A stretch of DNA of 64,000 bases from Streptomyces sp. NRRL WC-3626 (GCF_000718785.1 NZ_JOCA01000012.1:62001-126000), one strand, 5' to 3'; shown: positions 45,279-53,345, counted from the first letter of the stretch. Program-made: numbers and translations. Notes: a model not told the origin generated them from the letters alone.

Positions 45279-46591
45279 GCTGTCGCCTCCGCTGCCGCTC
45301 GGGCCGCCGCCGGGAGGGCGTCGGCGATCCGCTGGACGGCCCGCTCGTCGTGCGCGGCCGACACGAACCAGGACTCGAAGGACGACGGCGGCAGATAGAC
45401 ACCGTTGGCGAGGAGGGAGTGGAAGAAGGCGGTGAAGCGGTACGACTCCTGCGCCTTCGCCTCCTCGTAGTTGCGCACCGGGTGGTCGGTGAAGAAGACG
45501 GAGAACATGTTGGAGGCGTTCTGCAGCGTGTGCGCGACGCCCTCCTTGGCCAGCGCCTCGGTGACGAGGGACTGGAGCCGCGCCGAGACGGCGTTCACCT
45601 TCTCGTAGGCGGCGTCGTCGAGCAGCCGCAGCTGGGCGAGCCCGGCCGCGGTGGCGATCGGGTTACCGGAGAGGGTGCCGGCCTGGTAGACGGGACCGGC
45701 CGGGGCGAGGTGACCCATCACGTCGGCGCGCCCGCCGAAGGCCGCGGCCGGGAAGCCGCCGCCCATCACCTTGCCGAACGTCATCAGGTCGGGCCGGACG
45801 CCGTCGACGCCGTACCAGCCCGCCCGGCTGGTCCTGAAGCCCGTCATCACCTCGTCGGAGACGTACAGCGCGCCGTTCGCGGCGCACGCGTCCTTCAGCC
45901 CCTGGTTGAACCCGGGCAGCGGCGGTACGACGCCCATGTTGCCCGGCGACGCCTCGGTGATCACGCACGCGATCTCACCGGGGTGCGCGGCGAACGCGGC
46001 GTGCACGGCCTCCAGGTCGTTGTACGGCAGCACGATCGTGTCACCGGCCTGGGCGCCCGTGACGCCGGGCGTGTCGGGCAGCGCGAACGTGGCGACACCC
46101 GAGCCGGCGGCGGCGAGCAGCGAGTCGACGTGCCCGTGGTAGCAGCCGGCGAACTTGACCACCTTGGTGCGCCGGGTGAACCCGCGGGCCAGCCGGATCG
46201 CCGACATGGTGGCCTCGGTCCCGCTGGAGACGAGCCGTACCTGCTCCAGCGGCTCGATCCGGGCGACCATCTCCTCGGCGAGCGCGACCTCGCCCTCACC
46301 GGGCGTGCCGAAGGACGTACCGCGCGCGACGGCGTCCTGTACGGCGGCGATCACCTCGGGGTGGGCGTGCCCGAGGATCATCGGCCCCCAGGAACAGACC
46401 AGGTCGACGTACTCGCGTCCGTCGGCGTCGGTCAGGTACGGGCCGGTGCCCGACACCATGAACCGGGGTGTGCCGCCGACGGCGCGGAAGGCGCGTACCG
46501 GCGAGTTCACACCGCCCGGCGTGACGTCCGCGGCACGGTCGAACAGCGCCTGCGAGACCGGGGCTTCGTATGGATATGGCAGTTCGCTCAT
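45275..46591 (-). CDS. hemL: Glutamate-1-semialdehyde 2,1-aminomutase HemL
   Basis: A 438-residue PLP enzyme making 5-aminolevulinate from glutamate-1-semialdehyde (C5 haem route). Start ATG 46591 ([20 protein letters not shown]) with GGAGAAG upstream. PLP-binding Lys274 is in [19 protein letters not shown]. Other marks: [53 protein letters not shown] and [11 protein letters not shown]. Its product feeds haem for the cytochrome c genes downstream and also siroheme and cobalamin. Confidence 0.97.
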   Translation of the reverse strand: MSELPYPYEAPVSQALFDRAADVTPGGVNSPVRAFRAVGGTPRFMVSGTGPYLTDADGREYVDLVCSWGPMILGHAHPEVIAAVQDAVARGTSFGTPGEGEVALAEEMVARIEPLEQVRLVSSGTEATMSAIRLARGFTRRTKVVKFAGCYHGHVDSLLAAAGSGVATFALPDTPGVTGAQAGDTIVLPYNDLEAVHAAFAAHPGEIACVITEASPGNMGVVPPLPGFNQGLKDACAANGALYVSDEVMTGFRTSRAGWYGVDGVRPDLMTFGKVMGGGFPAAAFGGRADVMGHLAPAGPVYQAGTLSGNPIATAAGLAQLRLLDDAAYEKVNAVSARLQSLVTEALAKEGVAHTLQNASNMFSVFFTDHPVRNYEEAKAQESYRFTAFFHSLLANGVYLPPSSFESWFVSAAHDERAVQRIADALPAAARAAAEATA

Positions 46592-46893
46592 GACCTGCGA
46601 CTTCTCCGACCTTCTCCGACTTTCCGGGGGTTTCCCGGCTCCGGGTGCGTATGACGTGTCCAGCGTAGGCCAGGGGCGGCCTGCGGCATCCGGCCCCCGA
46701 TCCGCCGTGATCTGCGAAACTGACCTCTGATACACACAGCTCACACGGCCGGGGCAGGCCGGAGGCTGCGAAGCTCCCGCGGGCAGTTGTCTCACCGCAC
46801 GTTTCGGCGGGCGGCCGTGGGGGAGGTCACTGACACGATGATCGGGTTGCGCGGCGGGGGCCACGCGTCCTAGAAAAGCAGTCGGGTGGAGAT
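46592..46893. other. Divergent promoter region between hemL and the island target gene
   Basis: 302 bases. They include the hemL leader with its ribosome site and the upstream region of the rightward gene, which ends in GTGGAG before ATG 46894. Short GC-rich dyads are present (for example AGGCC...GGCCT near 46667-46682), but I see no further gene, no clear operator and no RNA element. Confidence 0.5.
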
Positions 46894-47502
46894 ATGCATC
46901 GCGGTGGCGGACTGGGCGAGGGGACTGACGACCTGGGTCCTCGACGTGCCCGGCGGGGAAAGCACCGGCGCGAGGCGGAGGACCCGGACGAGACGCGCCA
47001 GGCACTGGGCGGGCCGGATCGGAGCGGCCCCCCGGCGGGGGCAGGGAGCAGGAATGGTGGTCGGGTGGGGGTGACGTACAAGTACTTCGGCGCGCCGGAC
47101 GGCGCCACCGCGGCCCGCGTCCCGATCTCGATGCGCCCCGAGGAGCTCGGCGGCGACGAGCTCGGCATGGGCGGCATGTTCACCAAGATCAAGCCGGAGA
47201 CCATGGCCGCGATGGTCCTCACGGGCATCGAAGGTGTCCCCCTGCACAAGGTCCCGCCCCTGGAACTGGTCGTCCTCCACCCCGACTACGCGGTGGTGAA
47301 ACTCCCCATGACGGTCGTCGACCCCCTGCGCGGCATAGGCGAGGAGGCGGTCGGCGCGGCGGCGTTCATCTGGTCCACGGTCCCGGACCGCGGAGGCCCG
47401 CGGGACGCGTTCAACGTGTACCAGCTGCTGCACGAGTGGCAGGACTTCTCGCACCGCCTGCATGAGGCGGGGCATCAGCCGTATTGCCTTGTGTGGCCCT
47501 GA
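46894..47502 (+). CDS. Conserved protein whose 3' end is the island insertion site
   Basis: A 202-residue protein. ATG 46894 gives an Arg/Gly-rich, probably disordered N-terminus; GTG 47071 ([11 protein letters not shown]) is an alternative start of the folded part. The core reads [73 protein letters not shown] and ends [24 protein letters not shown] do not recognise its function. The last 74 bases recur at 57632-57705 with two mismatches that are both synonymous, so the present 3' end was probably supplied by the integrated element (TAT, CTT, TGA) and the original end (TAC, CTG, TAG) is the distal copy. Confidence 0.8.
   Translation: MHRGGGLGEGTDDLGPRRARRGKHRREAEDPDETRQALGGPDRSGPPAGAGSRNGGRVGVTYKYFGAPDGATAARVPISMRPEELGGDELGMGGMFTKIKPETMAAMVLTGIEGVPLHKVPPLELVVLHPDYAVVKLPMTVVDPLRGIGEEAVGAAAFIWSTVPDRGGPRDAFNVYQLLHEWQDFSHRLHEAGHQPYCLVWP
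47427..47500 (+). repeat. Left direct repeat (attL candidate)
   Basis: A 74-base segment identical to 57632-57705 except at two positions (47484 T/C and 47490 T/G). The first 57 bases (47427-47483) are a perfect match. It covers the codons for [24 protein letters not shown] of the host gene, the usual arrangement when an element inserts into the 3' end of a gene. Confidence 0.88.
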
Positions 47503-47522
47503 GCTGGGGTTTCGAGAGGTTC

Positions 47523-47546
47523 GGGCGGGGCTTTCGGGCTCCGCCC
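47523..47546. terminator. Hairpin inside the left island border
   Basis: GGGCGG (47523-47528) pairs with CCGCCC (47541-47546), with further partial pairing inside. It lies between the rightward host gene stop (47502) and the leftward flavoprotein stop (47597) and can serve both. Confidence 0.6.
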
Positions 47547-47596
47547 TCGTCGTGTGCCGGGAGGGGCAGACGGGCGGCAGGGCACGCCGGCACTGA

Positions 47597-48151
47597 TCAC
47601 GGCGTCACGGACAGGCGGGGAGCCAGCAGCTCCAGCGCCTCCTCCCACCGGTAGCGACCGGCCCCGCCGCCCGCCTTCGGCGGGTGAGGCTCGTAGGAGC
47701 CGATGAGGACGCCCATTCCGCGCAGCCGTTCCAGGCTCTGGCGATACGCCGGGTGCGCGGCCTGCGCCGAGTTCAGGTACGGCAGCACAGCGATCGGAAC
47801 ACCCATGGCGGGCGCTTCGCAGAGGATGCCCAGCGCGAGATTGTCGGAGATGCCCGCGGCCCACTTGTTGACCGTGTTGAAGGTGGCCGGGGCGACGGCG
47901 ATCGCATCCGCGGCCCGGCCTGGTCGCGGCTCCCCGGGCGACCGCCAGGCGGAGCGGATCGGGTAGCCGGTCTGCGCCTCGACCGCCTCCGTGTCGGTGA
48001 AACCCAGGCCCTGCGGAGTGGCCACCACGCCGACGTCCCGGTTTGCCTCTTGAGCGGCCGTGATCAGCTTGCCGACGTCGTCGGCGACTCCGGCCGCGCA
48101 CGCCACGACGTACAGGAACGGTTTCTTGCCCGGCACCTGCGGCTCGGTCAC
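47597..48151 (-). CDS. HFCD-like flavoprotein lacking the usual catalytic His
   Basis: A 184-residue flavoprotein. GTG 48151 overlaps the WbqC stop by four bases and has AGGGG seven bases upstream. The fold marks of the homo-oligomeric flavin-containing Cys decarboxylase (HFCD) group are clear: FLYVVACAAGVADDVGKLI, GVVATPQGLGF, and the FMN-binding APATFNTVNKWAAGISDNLALGILCEA. In decarboxylases such as CoaC and EpiD a His precedes the PAT/PMN motif by about 15 residues. Here that stretch reads GEPRPGRAADAIAVAPAT with no His. It probably binds FMN but does something other than Cys decarboxylation (inference). Last gene of the leftward island operon. Confidence 0.82.
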   Translation of the reverse strand: MTEPQVPGKKPFLYVVACAAGVADDVGKLITAAQEANRDVGVVATPQGLGFTDTEAVEAQTGYPIRSAWRSPGEPRPGRAADAIAVAPATFNTVNKWAAGISDNLALGILCEAPAMGVPIAVLPYLNSAQAAHPAYRQSLERLRGMGVLIGSYEPHPPKAGGGAGRYRWEEALELLAPRLSVTP

Positions 48152-48873
48152 GTGAAGCCCCTCATAAGCCGATGGTCTCGTTGGGCCGCCAGCTTGGCAG
48201 CCAGGGCTTCCGGCCCGATCCGGCTCAGCGCCCAGAGGCTGCTGATGTGGCGAGCCCACCGCCAGAGCGGGTCGCCCGTGTCCACAGGGGTATGGAAGGA
48301 CAGCACCTGGATGCCGTGGCCATCGAACGCCTGACTGTCGAGGTAGCGCCAGCCGCCCGTGCCGCAGAGATAGTGGGTGCTGCTGGTGGCCGCGGCGAGG
48401 TCGGCGAGTCTCTCTGACCGGCCCACCCGGGTCGGAATCGCGCTGCTGCGCAGTACCTCGCCACTCCAGCCCAACGCGGTGAGCAGGGCGACCGTCGACG
48501 CCTTGGCAACGTCGGATACACGGTCGGTGTCCTCGAACTGATCAAGAACCGCGTCCAAGACGTCGCGCACCGCGGGCCAGTAGCGGCTGCGGCCGTAGTA
48601 CTGGCGTGTCAACAGGCTGACGGTGCGACGGGATCGGCCGGGTTCGGCGAGCCGTGCCTGGTCGATCGGTGTCGGGCGCCCGTGAGGAAGGCGGGTCGGG
48701 AGCGTGAGCCACTGCTGTCGAGCGGGCTCGTCCAGGGCCGCCAGACGAGCCCGGTGCTGGTAGTCGCGCCGGGCGAACTGGACGTCGTCGAGGACGATCC
48801 ACCGGTCGGCGGCGTACAGCTTCGCCACCGTGGACAGGCGCGGGAACAGGTTCGGTTGGTGGATCGCGCACAC
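48148..48873 (-). CDS. WbqC-like family protein
   Basis: A 241-residue protein. GTG 48873 (MCAIHQPNLFPRL) is chosen because WbqC-type proteins begin exactly at this strand; the frame upstream overlaps the DUF218 gene and has poor bias. Conserved segments: CAIHQPNLFPRLSTVAKLY, DRWIVLDDVQFARRDYQHRARL, and CGTGGWRYLDSQAFDGHGI near residue 190. The family (WbqC, in O-antigen and other clusters) is thought to include acyl- or glycosyl-transfer-related enzymes, but the reaction is unknown. It lies between the DUF218 and flavoprotein genes, probably in one operon. Confidence 0.78.
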   Translation of the reverse strand: MCAIHQPNLFPRLSTVAKLYAADRWIVLDDVQFARRDYQHRARLAALDEPARQQWLTLPTRLPHGRPTPIDQARLAEPGRSRRTVSLLTRQYYGRSRYWPAVRDVLDAVLDQFEDTDRVSDVAKASTVALLTALGWSGEVLRSSAIPTRVGRSERLADLAAATSSTHYLCGTGGWRYLDSQAFDGHGIQVLSFHTPVDTGDPLWRWARHISSLWALSRIGPEALAAKLAAQRDHRLMRGFT

Positions 48874-48901
48874 CCCACCCGGCGAACCGGCGTGGGAAGG
48901 G

Positions 48902-49591
48902 TCACGTGCCGATGCGGCGGCTGTCGAATCCGTCGCGCAGAAGGCGCTCGTAAGCGTCATACACATCCCCCGGTACGTCCTGCTCGACGGCGAAGCCGAG
49001 CTTCGGGTACTCGATCACCCGTTGCAGGTCGCCGACGAGCATGTCGACGACGAGCTTCTCGTCGCCGATGGACTTGATGTAGTCGTCCAACTCCAGTGGC
49101 TCGGAGGCGCAGACAACCTCCGCCTCGGGCCACAGCTTGCGGCACGTCGCGTACGAGCGGCGCTCCATGTACGGCTTGGAGATCAGCAGCAGCGACTCCA
49201 CCGCGATGTCGGCCTCGGCCAGCAGCTCGCGGGAGAACGTGATGTTCTGACCAGTGTTGGCTGCCTCCGGCTCGACCAGGATCGCTGCGTCCGGCACACC
49301 CAGGCTCAGCGCATGCTCGCGGTAGTGCACCGCCTCGCCGCGCGGGAAACGGGCCCGGGTGGTGGGGCTGTTGCCGCCGCTGAACACCACGACTGAGAAG
49401 AGACCGGCGCGGTACAGATCGGCGGCCGCGGTGGCCACCCCGAGGTCGTGGCTACCCAGGCCGATCGCCACCGAGCAGGGCCGCTGCTCGTGGCCCATCT
49501 GGTGGTAGTCCCAGATCAGCGTCGCGTCGTGGAACTGCTCGTCGGTGATCTGGCGCTGCTCGTGCTCCGGCACTGGCACTCCCTGGCTCAT
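48902..49591 (-). CDS. DUF218/YdcF-like protein
   Basis: A 229-residue soluble protein. ATG 49591 overlaps the XRE-TPR gene stop (ATGA). The DUF218 pattern is present: SVAIGLGSHDLGVATAAADLYRAG, VVFSGGNSPTTRARFPRGEAVHYREHALSLGVP, ILVEPEAANTGQNITFSRELL and LLISKPYMERRSYAT. It lacks the N-terminal membrane segment of SanA/ElyC proteins, so it acts in the cytoplasm. E. coli YdcF binds S-adenosylmethionine; the reaction of this group is unknown. Coupled to the regulator gene. Confidence 0.83.
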   Translation of the reverse strand: MSQGVPVPEHEQRQITDEQFHDATLIWDYHQMGHEQRPCSVAIGLGSHDLGVATAAADLYRAGLFSVVVFSGGNSPTTRARFPRGEAVHYREHALSLGVPDAAILVEPEAANTGQNITFSRELLAEADIAVESLLLISKPYMERRSYATCRKLWPEAEVVCASEPLELDDYIKSIGDEKLVVDMLVGDLQRVIEYPKLGFAVEQDVPGDVYDAYERLLRDGFDSRRIGT

Positions 49592-50631
49592 CCCTGCTGG
49601 TCCTTGCGGATGCCCTCGATGCTGCGCAGCTGGTGGCTCAGCCCGTACTGCCGGGCCACGTGTGCCGCCTGATCGAGGACGGACAGCCCATCATTCCGGG
49701 TCGCCGCATCCGACAGAAGGATGTGCCCGTACGCGGTGTCCAACCGCACCCGCTGCATCGGGGAGTCAACGGTGCCGGTCGTGCGTGCGATGCCGATGTA
49801 GTGCAGGGCCTGCTTCAGGTCGCCGGCACCGCGGTGGGCCAGGGCCAGCTTCTGGTGCGCGACCGACCAGTCCTCCGGTTCGCCCAGGTCCTCGAAGGCA
49901 TAAGTGGCGGCCGTCATCACGTTGGTGGCGTATTCGTTGCTGCCCTCCTTACTCAGCGCCGTACCCACCCAGAGCCGCGCCCGGGCTCGATCGCGCGAGC
50001 TCAAACGCTCATCTGAGGTAAGGAGTTCGTACTGGCGGGCGGAGGCTTCCAGCTGGCCTGACATCTCCTGGACGACGGCAAGGGAGAGATCGATCTGGGC
50101 TGCTCGACGCGGGATGTCGAGTTCGGTGAACATGCCGCGGGCCGTCATGTAGGAGTGGCGGGCGGAGAGCGGGCCGAGGATCGCGCCTTGGTCACGTTGG
50201 AGGTCGCCGAGGAGCACGAGGGAGCGGCCGTAGAGGTAGAGCCCCTTGTCGTCCAGCCGATGCGGGTCGTGGCTGCCCAGCCAGCGGTTCAGCAGTGCGG
50301 CCGCGAAAGGGAAGTCCTGGCGGCTGACGCAGACAACCGCACGCTCGATGTCCTCGGTCCAGGTCTCGTAATCCGCAGGCCGCGCGCTCTTGCGCTCAGG
50401 GAACAGTACCGCTTCGAACCGGGATTGGGCAGCGGAGTCCGCTCGTGCGAGTGCGGTGTCGAGGATGGCCTGGGTGTCTGGCCGTGGCTGCGTCTCGGAG
50501 CCGAGGCTCTCCCATTTGGCGACCGTGCGCAGCGCGACACCTAGGTGCTCGGCGAAGGCACGTGTGCTCATGCGAAGCGCGGCACGCAGGGCACTCGCTT
50601 CCCGACCCGTCCATTGCTGCACGCTGACCAC
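49588..50631 (-). CDS. XRE-type HTH regulator with TPR-like domain
   Basis: A 347-residue regulator. GTG 50631 is fixed by GGGAGG six bases upstream; the 21-residue extension is not needed. An XRE HTH (about 13-42, ALRAALRMSTRAFAEHLGVALRTVAKWE) is followed by a helical repeat region with TPR-like units (YLYGRSLVLLGDLQRDQGA, LDLSLAVVQEMSGQLEASARQYELL-type, HQKLALAHRGAGDLKQALHYIG). Such proteins often sense a peptide or small ligand through the TPR part. It heads the leftward operon and faces the rightward operon across a 119-base region with repeats, so it probably controls both. Confidence 0.87.
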   Translation of the reverse strand: MVSVQQWTGREASALRAALRMSTRAFAEHLGVALRTVAKWESLGSETQPRPDTQAILDTALARADSAAQSRFEAVLFPERKSARPADYETWTEDIERAVVCVSRQDFPFAAALLNRWLGSHDPHRLDDKGLYLYGRSLVLLGDLQRDQGAILGPLSARHSYMTARGMFTELDIPRRAAQIDLSLAVVQEMSGQLEASARQYELLTSDERLSSRDRARARLWVGTALSKEGSNEYATNVMTAATYAFEDLGEPEDWSVAHQKLALAHRGAGDLKQALHYIGIARTTGTVDSPMQRVRLDTAYGHILLSDAATRNDGLSVLDQAAHVARQYGLSHQLRSIEGIRKDQQG

Positions 50632-50644
50632 GGTTGACCTCCCT

Positions 50645-50675
50645 CCGTCACGTATAGAAGCACTCTCGGTGACGG
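50645..50675. promoter_or_regulatory. Inverted repeat in the divergent island promoter
   Basis: CCGTCAC (50645-50651) and GTGACGG (50669-50675), perfect 7-bp arms with 17 bases between, just upstream of the regulator start. Candidate operator for the XRE-TPR protein (inference). Confidence 0.5.
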
Positions 50676-50686
50676 CGTGGGACGGT

Positions 50687-50706
50687 AAGTGCAACGGAAG
50701 TACAAC
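50687..50706 (+). promoter_or_regulatory. Tandem AAGTGCAAC/AAGTACAAC repeat
   Basis: Two near-identical 9-base units at 50687-50695 and 50698-50706, 11 bases apart (one helical turn on the same face), 45 bases before the rightward operon start. The phase suggests a protein-binding site for the divergent regulator. Confidence 0.5.
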
Positions 50707-50750
50707 AGCAGGTCATTTCAGAGCCGTTCACGGCGGCCGACGCTTGGGGC

Positions 50751-51179
50751 ATGGACGACGAACTCATCACCGAACGCCGCCCCGTCGCCTTCCCTCAGGT
50801 CTTCGGATACGTGCGCCACATCGCCGGCGGCCTGGCTCGCCACGCGGCTCTCGTCGACTGCCTCAGCGAGTACTGCCGTTGGCACGAGCTCAACCTGTGC
50901 GGTGTGTTCACCGAGTGCGACACCACGGTGGCCATTCGCTCCCCCGCCTTCGTCGGCCTCGTGGACGCTCTTGAACTGCCTGATACGTACGGCGCCATGA
51001 TCCCGGCCCTCAGCCATCTCGGCCCCAAGAGCCTCGGCACCGAACGCAAGCGGCAGATAACAGCAAGCGGCGCCCGTCTGATCGTGGTGCGCTCCCTCAA
51101 GCCGACCACGGAATGCGCCTCTTCGCTCGGCGCGAGCCCCACCTCCAGCCGCAAGGGGACACGTGATGTCCGTCCGTGA
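50751..51179 (+). CDS. Resolvase-like protein without catalytic Ser
   Basis: A 142-residue protein. The order AFPQVFGYVRHIAGGLARHAALVDCLSEYCRWHELNLCGVFTE...SPAFVGLVDALELPDTYGAMIPALSHLGPKSLGTERKRQITASGARLIVVR follows the resolvase N-terminal fold (first strand, helix, second strand, helix with R, final strand). However, the catalytic Ser that should follow YVR is absent (YVRHIAGG), and no DNA-binding or zinc-ribbon domain follows. It is therefore probably not an active recombinase but a repurposed domain. First gene of the rightward island operon; resemblance judged by eye. Confidence 0.6.
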   Translation: MDDELITERRPVAFPQVFGYVRHIAGGLARHAALVDCLSEYCRWHELNLCGVFTECDTTVAIRSPAFVGLVDALELPDTYGAMIPALSHLGPKSLGTERKRQITASGARLIVVRSLKPTTECASSLGASPTSSRKGTRDVRP

Positions 51180-51594
51180 CGCGCTGCGCCGCGCCCCCAT
51201 GGTCAACGACGTGCCTGGACTGCGTGTGCTGAAGGTCGGCGACGGCTGGGACGTTGTGCGTATCTCCGCCGAGACCGGCCTCCTGGCCCTGGCCTACCTT
51301 CGCGGCATTGGGACATCGGTCGGCCCGGTGCTCTACGACAGGCCCAACGAGCGCCTCTACTACGCAATCCCGACCGGTACCGCCGCCTGTTGGGACGACC
51401 TACCCGTACGGCACCTCTCCACCAACTCCTGGCTCGTCGCACCAGGCTTGGAGCTGCTCGACGACTGGATCGGCGGCTGGTGCGAGCTGCCCGACGACGA
51501 CACCCTCACCGACGCGGACGCCCTCCGCACCGCGCTCCAACACCCATACGTCGCGGCTTCCAAGGAAGTAGCGCGCTCCGATGCCGGCCTCTAG
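51166..51594 (+). CDS. Small conserved protein of unknown function
   Basis: A 142-residue protein starting at ATG 51166 (AAGGGG seven bases upstream), overlapping the previous gene by 14 bases. Segments GLLALAYLRGIGTSVGPVLYDRPNERLYYAIPTGTAACWDDLPVRHLSTNSWLVAPG recall the N-terminal part of small Streptomyces primase/polymerase-like proteins, but no catalytic Asp cluster is visible. Unknown function. Its place between the resolvase-like and aaRS-like genes with tight spacing suggests a shared operon. Confidence 0.65.
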   Translation: MSVRDALRRAPMVNDVPGLRVLKVGDGWDVVRISAETGLLALAYLRGIGTSVGPVLYDRPNERLYYAIPTGTAACWDDLPVRHLSTNSWLVAPGLELLDDWIGGWCELPDDDTLTDADALRTALQHPYVAASKEVARSDAGL

Positions 51595-51663
51595 GGCCCG
51601 ACACCCGCCGTCCCGGCCCACCAAGCCCTCACTGCCCTCCGCCCCAACCGCAAGGGGACATCC

Positions 51664-52785
51664 GTGACGCCCCACCTCGTCTCACCGAACACCATCCTCG
51701 CCAACGCCCTTCTCCGTGCCGAGGACGTCCTGACCCCGCACATCCTGGCCACGCCACCCCAGCGGATCGTGCTGGTCGTGGGCACTCAGATCAACGGCGC
51801 CCCACACATCGGCACCTCCCTCGTGCAGTCCCTGGCCTTCGCCATGGCCGCCCGCCTGCGCGACCGCTTCGGCATCCCCACCGAGGTCCTCTTCCACGCC
51901 CTCGACAACGCCCCGTACGAACTGATCACCGACCCGGCAAGCGGCCACCGCTACCAACGCGCCTACGCCCAGGCCCTCGACGCCAAGGCCCTACTCGATC
52001 TCGTCACCGACCTCTACCAACCCCTGTTCATGGCACTGTCACGGCGCCTGGGCATCCCCCACCGCATCGAGACCTACACCCAGCAGCAGGCCGGCGAGCA
52101 CTTCCGCCGCACCTGGCTCCGCCTCCTGCCACGTCTCGACGCCGCCCGCTGGTGGCTGGCCCCCTCCACCGGCACCCCGCACCTGCGCATCCCGTGCCCC
52201 CACCCAGGCTGTGGTTGGGCAGAGAAGTACGCGGAACACACACGGGTCCACCTCACCGACCGAGAAGAGGCCACAGTCGCCGCCGTCTGCCTCCACCACG
52301 GCCCCTACCGAACCACCATCACGCCCACCGCCGGCGCCTACCTCGACTTGGCCACCCTCTACCGCAACCTCGTCAAAGAGCTCGCCCTCACCGGCACACC
52401 GCCACACGGCACCCTGCACGTCATGGTCAAGGGCGGCGACTGGGTCTTCGGCTCCCTCCTCGTCGACGAAGCACTCCAGGCCGTCGGCCTCACTCGCGCC
52501 CAACTCCCCGCCCGACTGTTCTGCCCGCAAGTCGTCACCGACACCGGCGCGAAGCTCTCCAAGTCCCTCATCCGCGAAGGCCGAGCGCCCTTGCCGGAAG
52601 GCGCCGCGAACTGGATGCTCGACACCCGGCAATGGCCCGGCACCGTCACTGAATACGCCGATCAACTGCTGGCTACGGCCCAGACCCTGCTCTCCGACCC
52701 CCGACACTTCTTCCGCTCATACTCCGCAGCCGAGATCGGCCGCCTGATCACCGCACCAGCACCCAGGAGCATCGCTGCCCCATGA
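51664..52785 (+). CDS. Class I aminoacyl-tRNA-synthetase-like enzyme, catalytic domain only
   Basis: A 373-residue protein, GTG start with AAGGGGA upstream. It has both class I signatures: GAPHIG (HIGH motif, His48) in RIVLVVGTQINGAPHIGTSLVQ, and AKLSKS (KMSKS motif, Lys297-Ser301). A zinc-knuckle-like insertion has Cys178, Cys183, Cys209 and His211/212. The plan resembles the core of MetRS or class I LysRS, but there is no anticodon-binding domain, so it cannot be a normal synthetase. Known uses of such stand-alone cores include aminoacylating carriers, modifying tRNA or small molecules, and feeding natural-product assembly. Its stop overlaps the ASCH gene start. Central enzyme of the island module. 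Confidence 0.82.
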   Translation: MTPHLVSPNTILANALLRAEDVLTPHILATPPQRIVLVVGTQINGAPHIGTSLVQSLAFAMAARLRDRFGIPTEVLFHALDNAPYELITDPASGHRYQRAYAQALDAKALLDLVTDLYQPLFMALSRRLGIPHRIETYTQQQAGEHFRRTWLRLLPRLDAARWWLAPSTGTPHLRIPCPHPGCGWAEKYAEHTRVHLTDREEATVAAVCLHHGPYRTTITPTAGAYLDLATLYRNLVKELALTGTPPHGTLHVMVKGGDWVFGSLLVDEALQAVGLTRAQLPARLFCPQVVTDTGAKLSKSLIREGRAPLPEGAANWMLDTRQWPGTVTEYADQLLATAQTLLSDPRHFFRSYSAAEIGRLITAPAPRSIAAP

Positions 52786-53135
52786 GCGACACCACCGCCC
52801 GCGTCCGCGAACTCAACCTGTACCGCCAGTACTTCGACCTCGTCGCCTCCGGCACCAAGACCATCGAGGTACGGGTCAAGTACCCGCACCTTGCCGACCT
52901 CGCCGCCGGCGACAGCATCCGCTTCCGCATCAAAGGCACGGACGAAACCTGCGAGGTCAACGTCACGCGGGTCACTGAGTATCCGGACTTCGAGGCCCTG
53001 CTGGACGGCGAAGGGCCGGCCAGTGTCAACCCGACCGCTCCCCGGGACGAACAGCTCACCAACATCCGCAAGATCTACCCACCCGAGAAGGAAGCCCTCG
53101 GCGCCCTGGCCATCCGGATAAAGCTCAGCAGCTGA
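52782..53135 (+). CDS. ASCH-domain protein
   Basis: A 117-residue protein whose ATG overlaps the aaRS-like stop. ASCH fold pattern: LNLYRQYFDLVASGTKTIEVRVKYPHLADLAAGDSIRFRIKGTDETCEVNVTRVTEYPDFEALLDGEG, ending KIYPPEKEALGALAIRIKL. ASCH (PUA-like) proteins bind RNA; the small YqfB type hydrolyses N4-acetylcytidine. K-x-E-x-R (KTIEVR) is the common ASCH groove motif. Coupling to the aaRS-like gene suggests joint action on tRNA or a nucleoside-like product (inference). Confidence 0.85.
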   Translation: MSDTTARVRELNLYRQYFDLVASGTKTIEVRVKYPHLADLAAGDSIRFRIKGTDETCEVNVTRVTEYPDFEALLDGEGPASVNPTAPRDEQLTNIRKIYPPEKEALGALAIRIKLSS

Positions 53136-53345
53136 CGCACTGCGAGCAGACTCTCGTCTGGGCATGGCCCCACTCTCCTGCCGTGCAGCACCACTACCCC
53201 ACATGCCAGGCGCTTCCTTCACCGATGCCGTTGCCGCTGAACGGACCCTCGACTCGGTACCTTCGGCGGCACTCTCGACGAGGAGTGATGTTGTGTTTAC
53301 CGTGAGTTGAGGAAGATGCGGGTTGTGCTGGCCTTGGGGGGCAGG

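Noticed and set aside
51166..51594. Primase/polymerase gene
   Set aside because: Only a weak resemblance to one N-terminal segment; catalytic acidic residues are not visible.
51664..52785. Ordinary methionyl- or lysyl-tRNA synthetase
   Set aside because: At 373 residues the anticodon-binding region is missing and it sits in an accessory operon.
47597..53135. RiPP (lanthipeptide-like) cluster built on the flavoprotein
   Set aside because: No precursor peptide, lanthipeptide synthetase or transporter is seen, and the flavoprotein lacks the decarboxylase His.
53136..53345. A gene or strong terminator between the ASCH and restriction genes
   Set aside because: Only a small 5-bp stem (53147-53160) and no coding bias; nothing firm enough to list.
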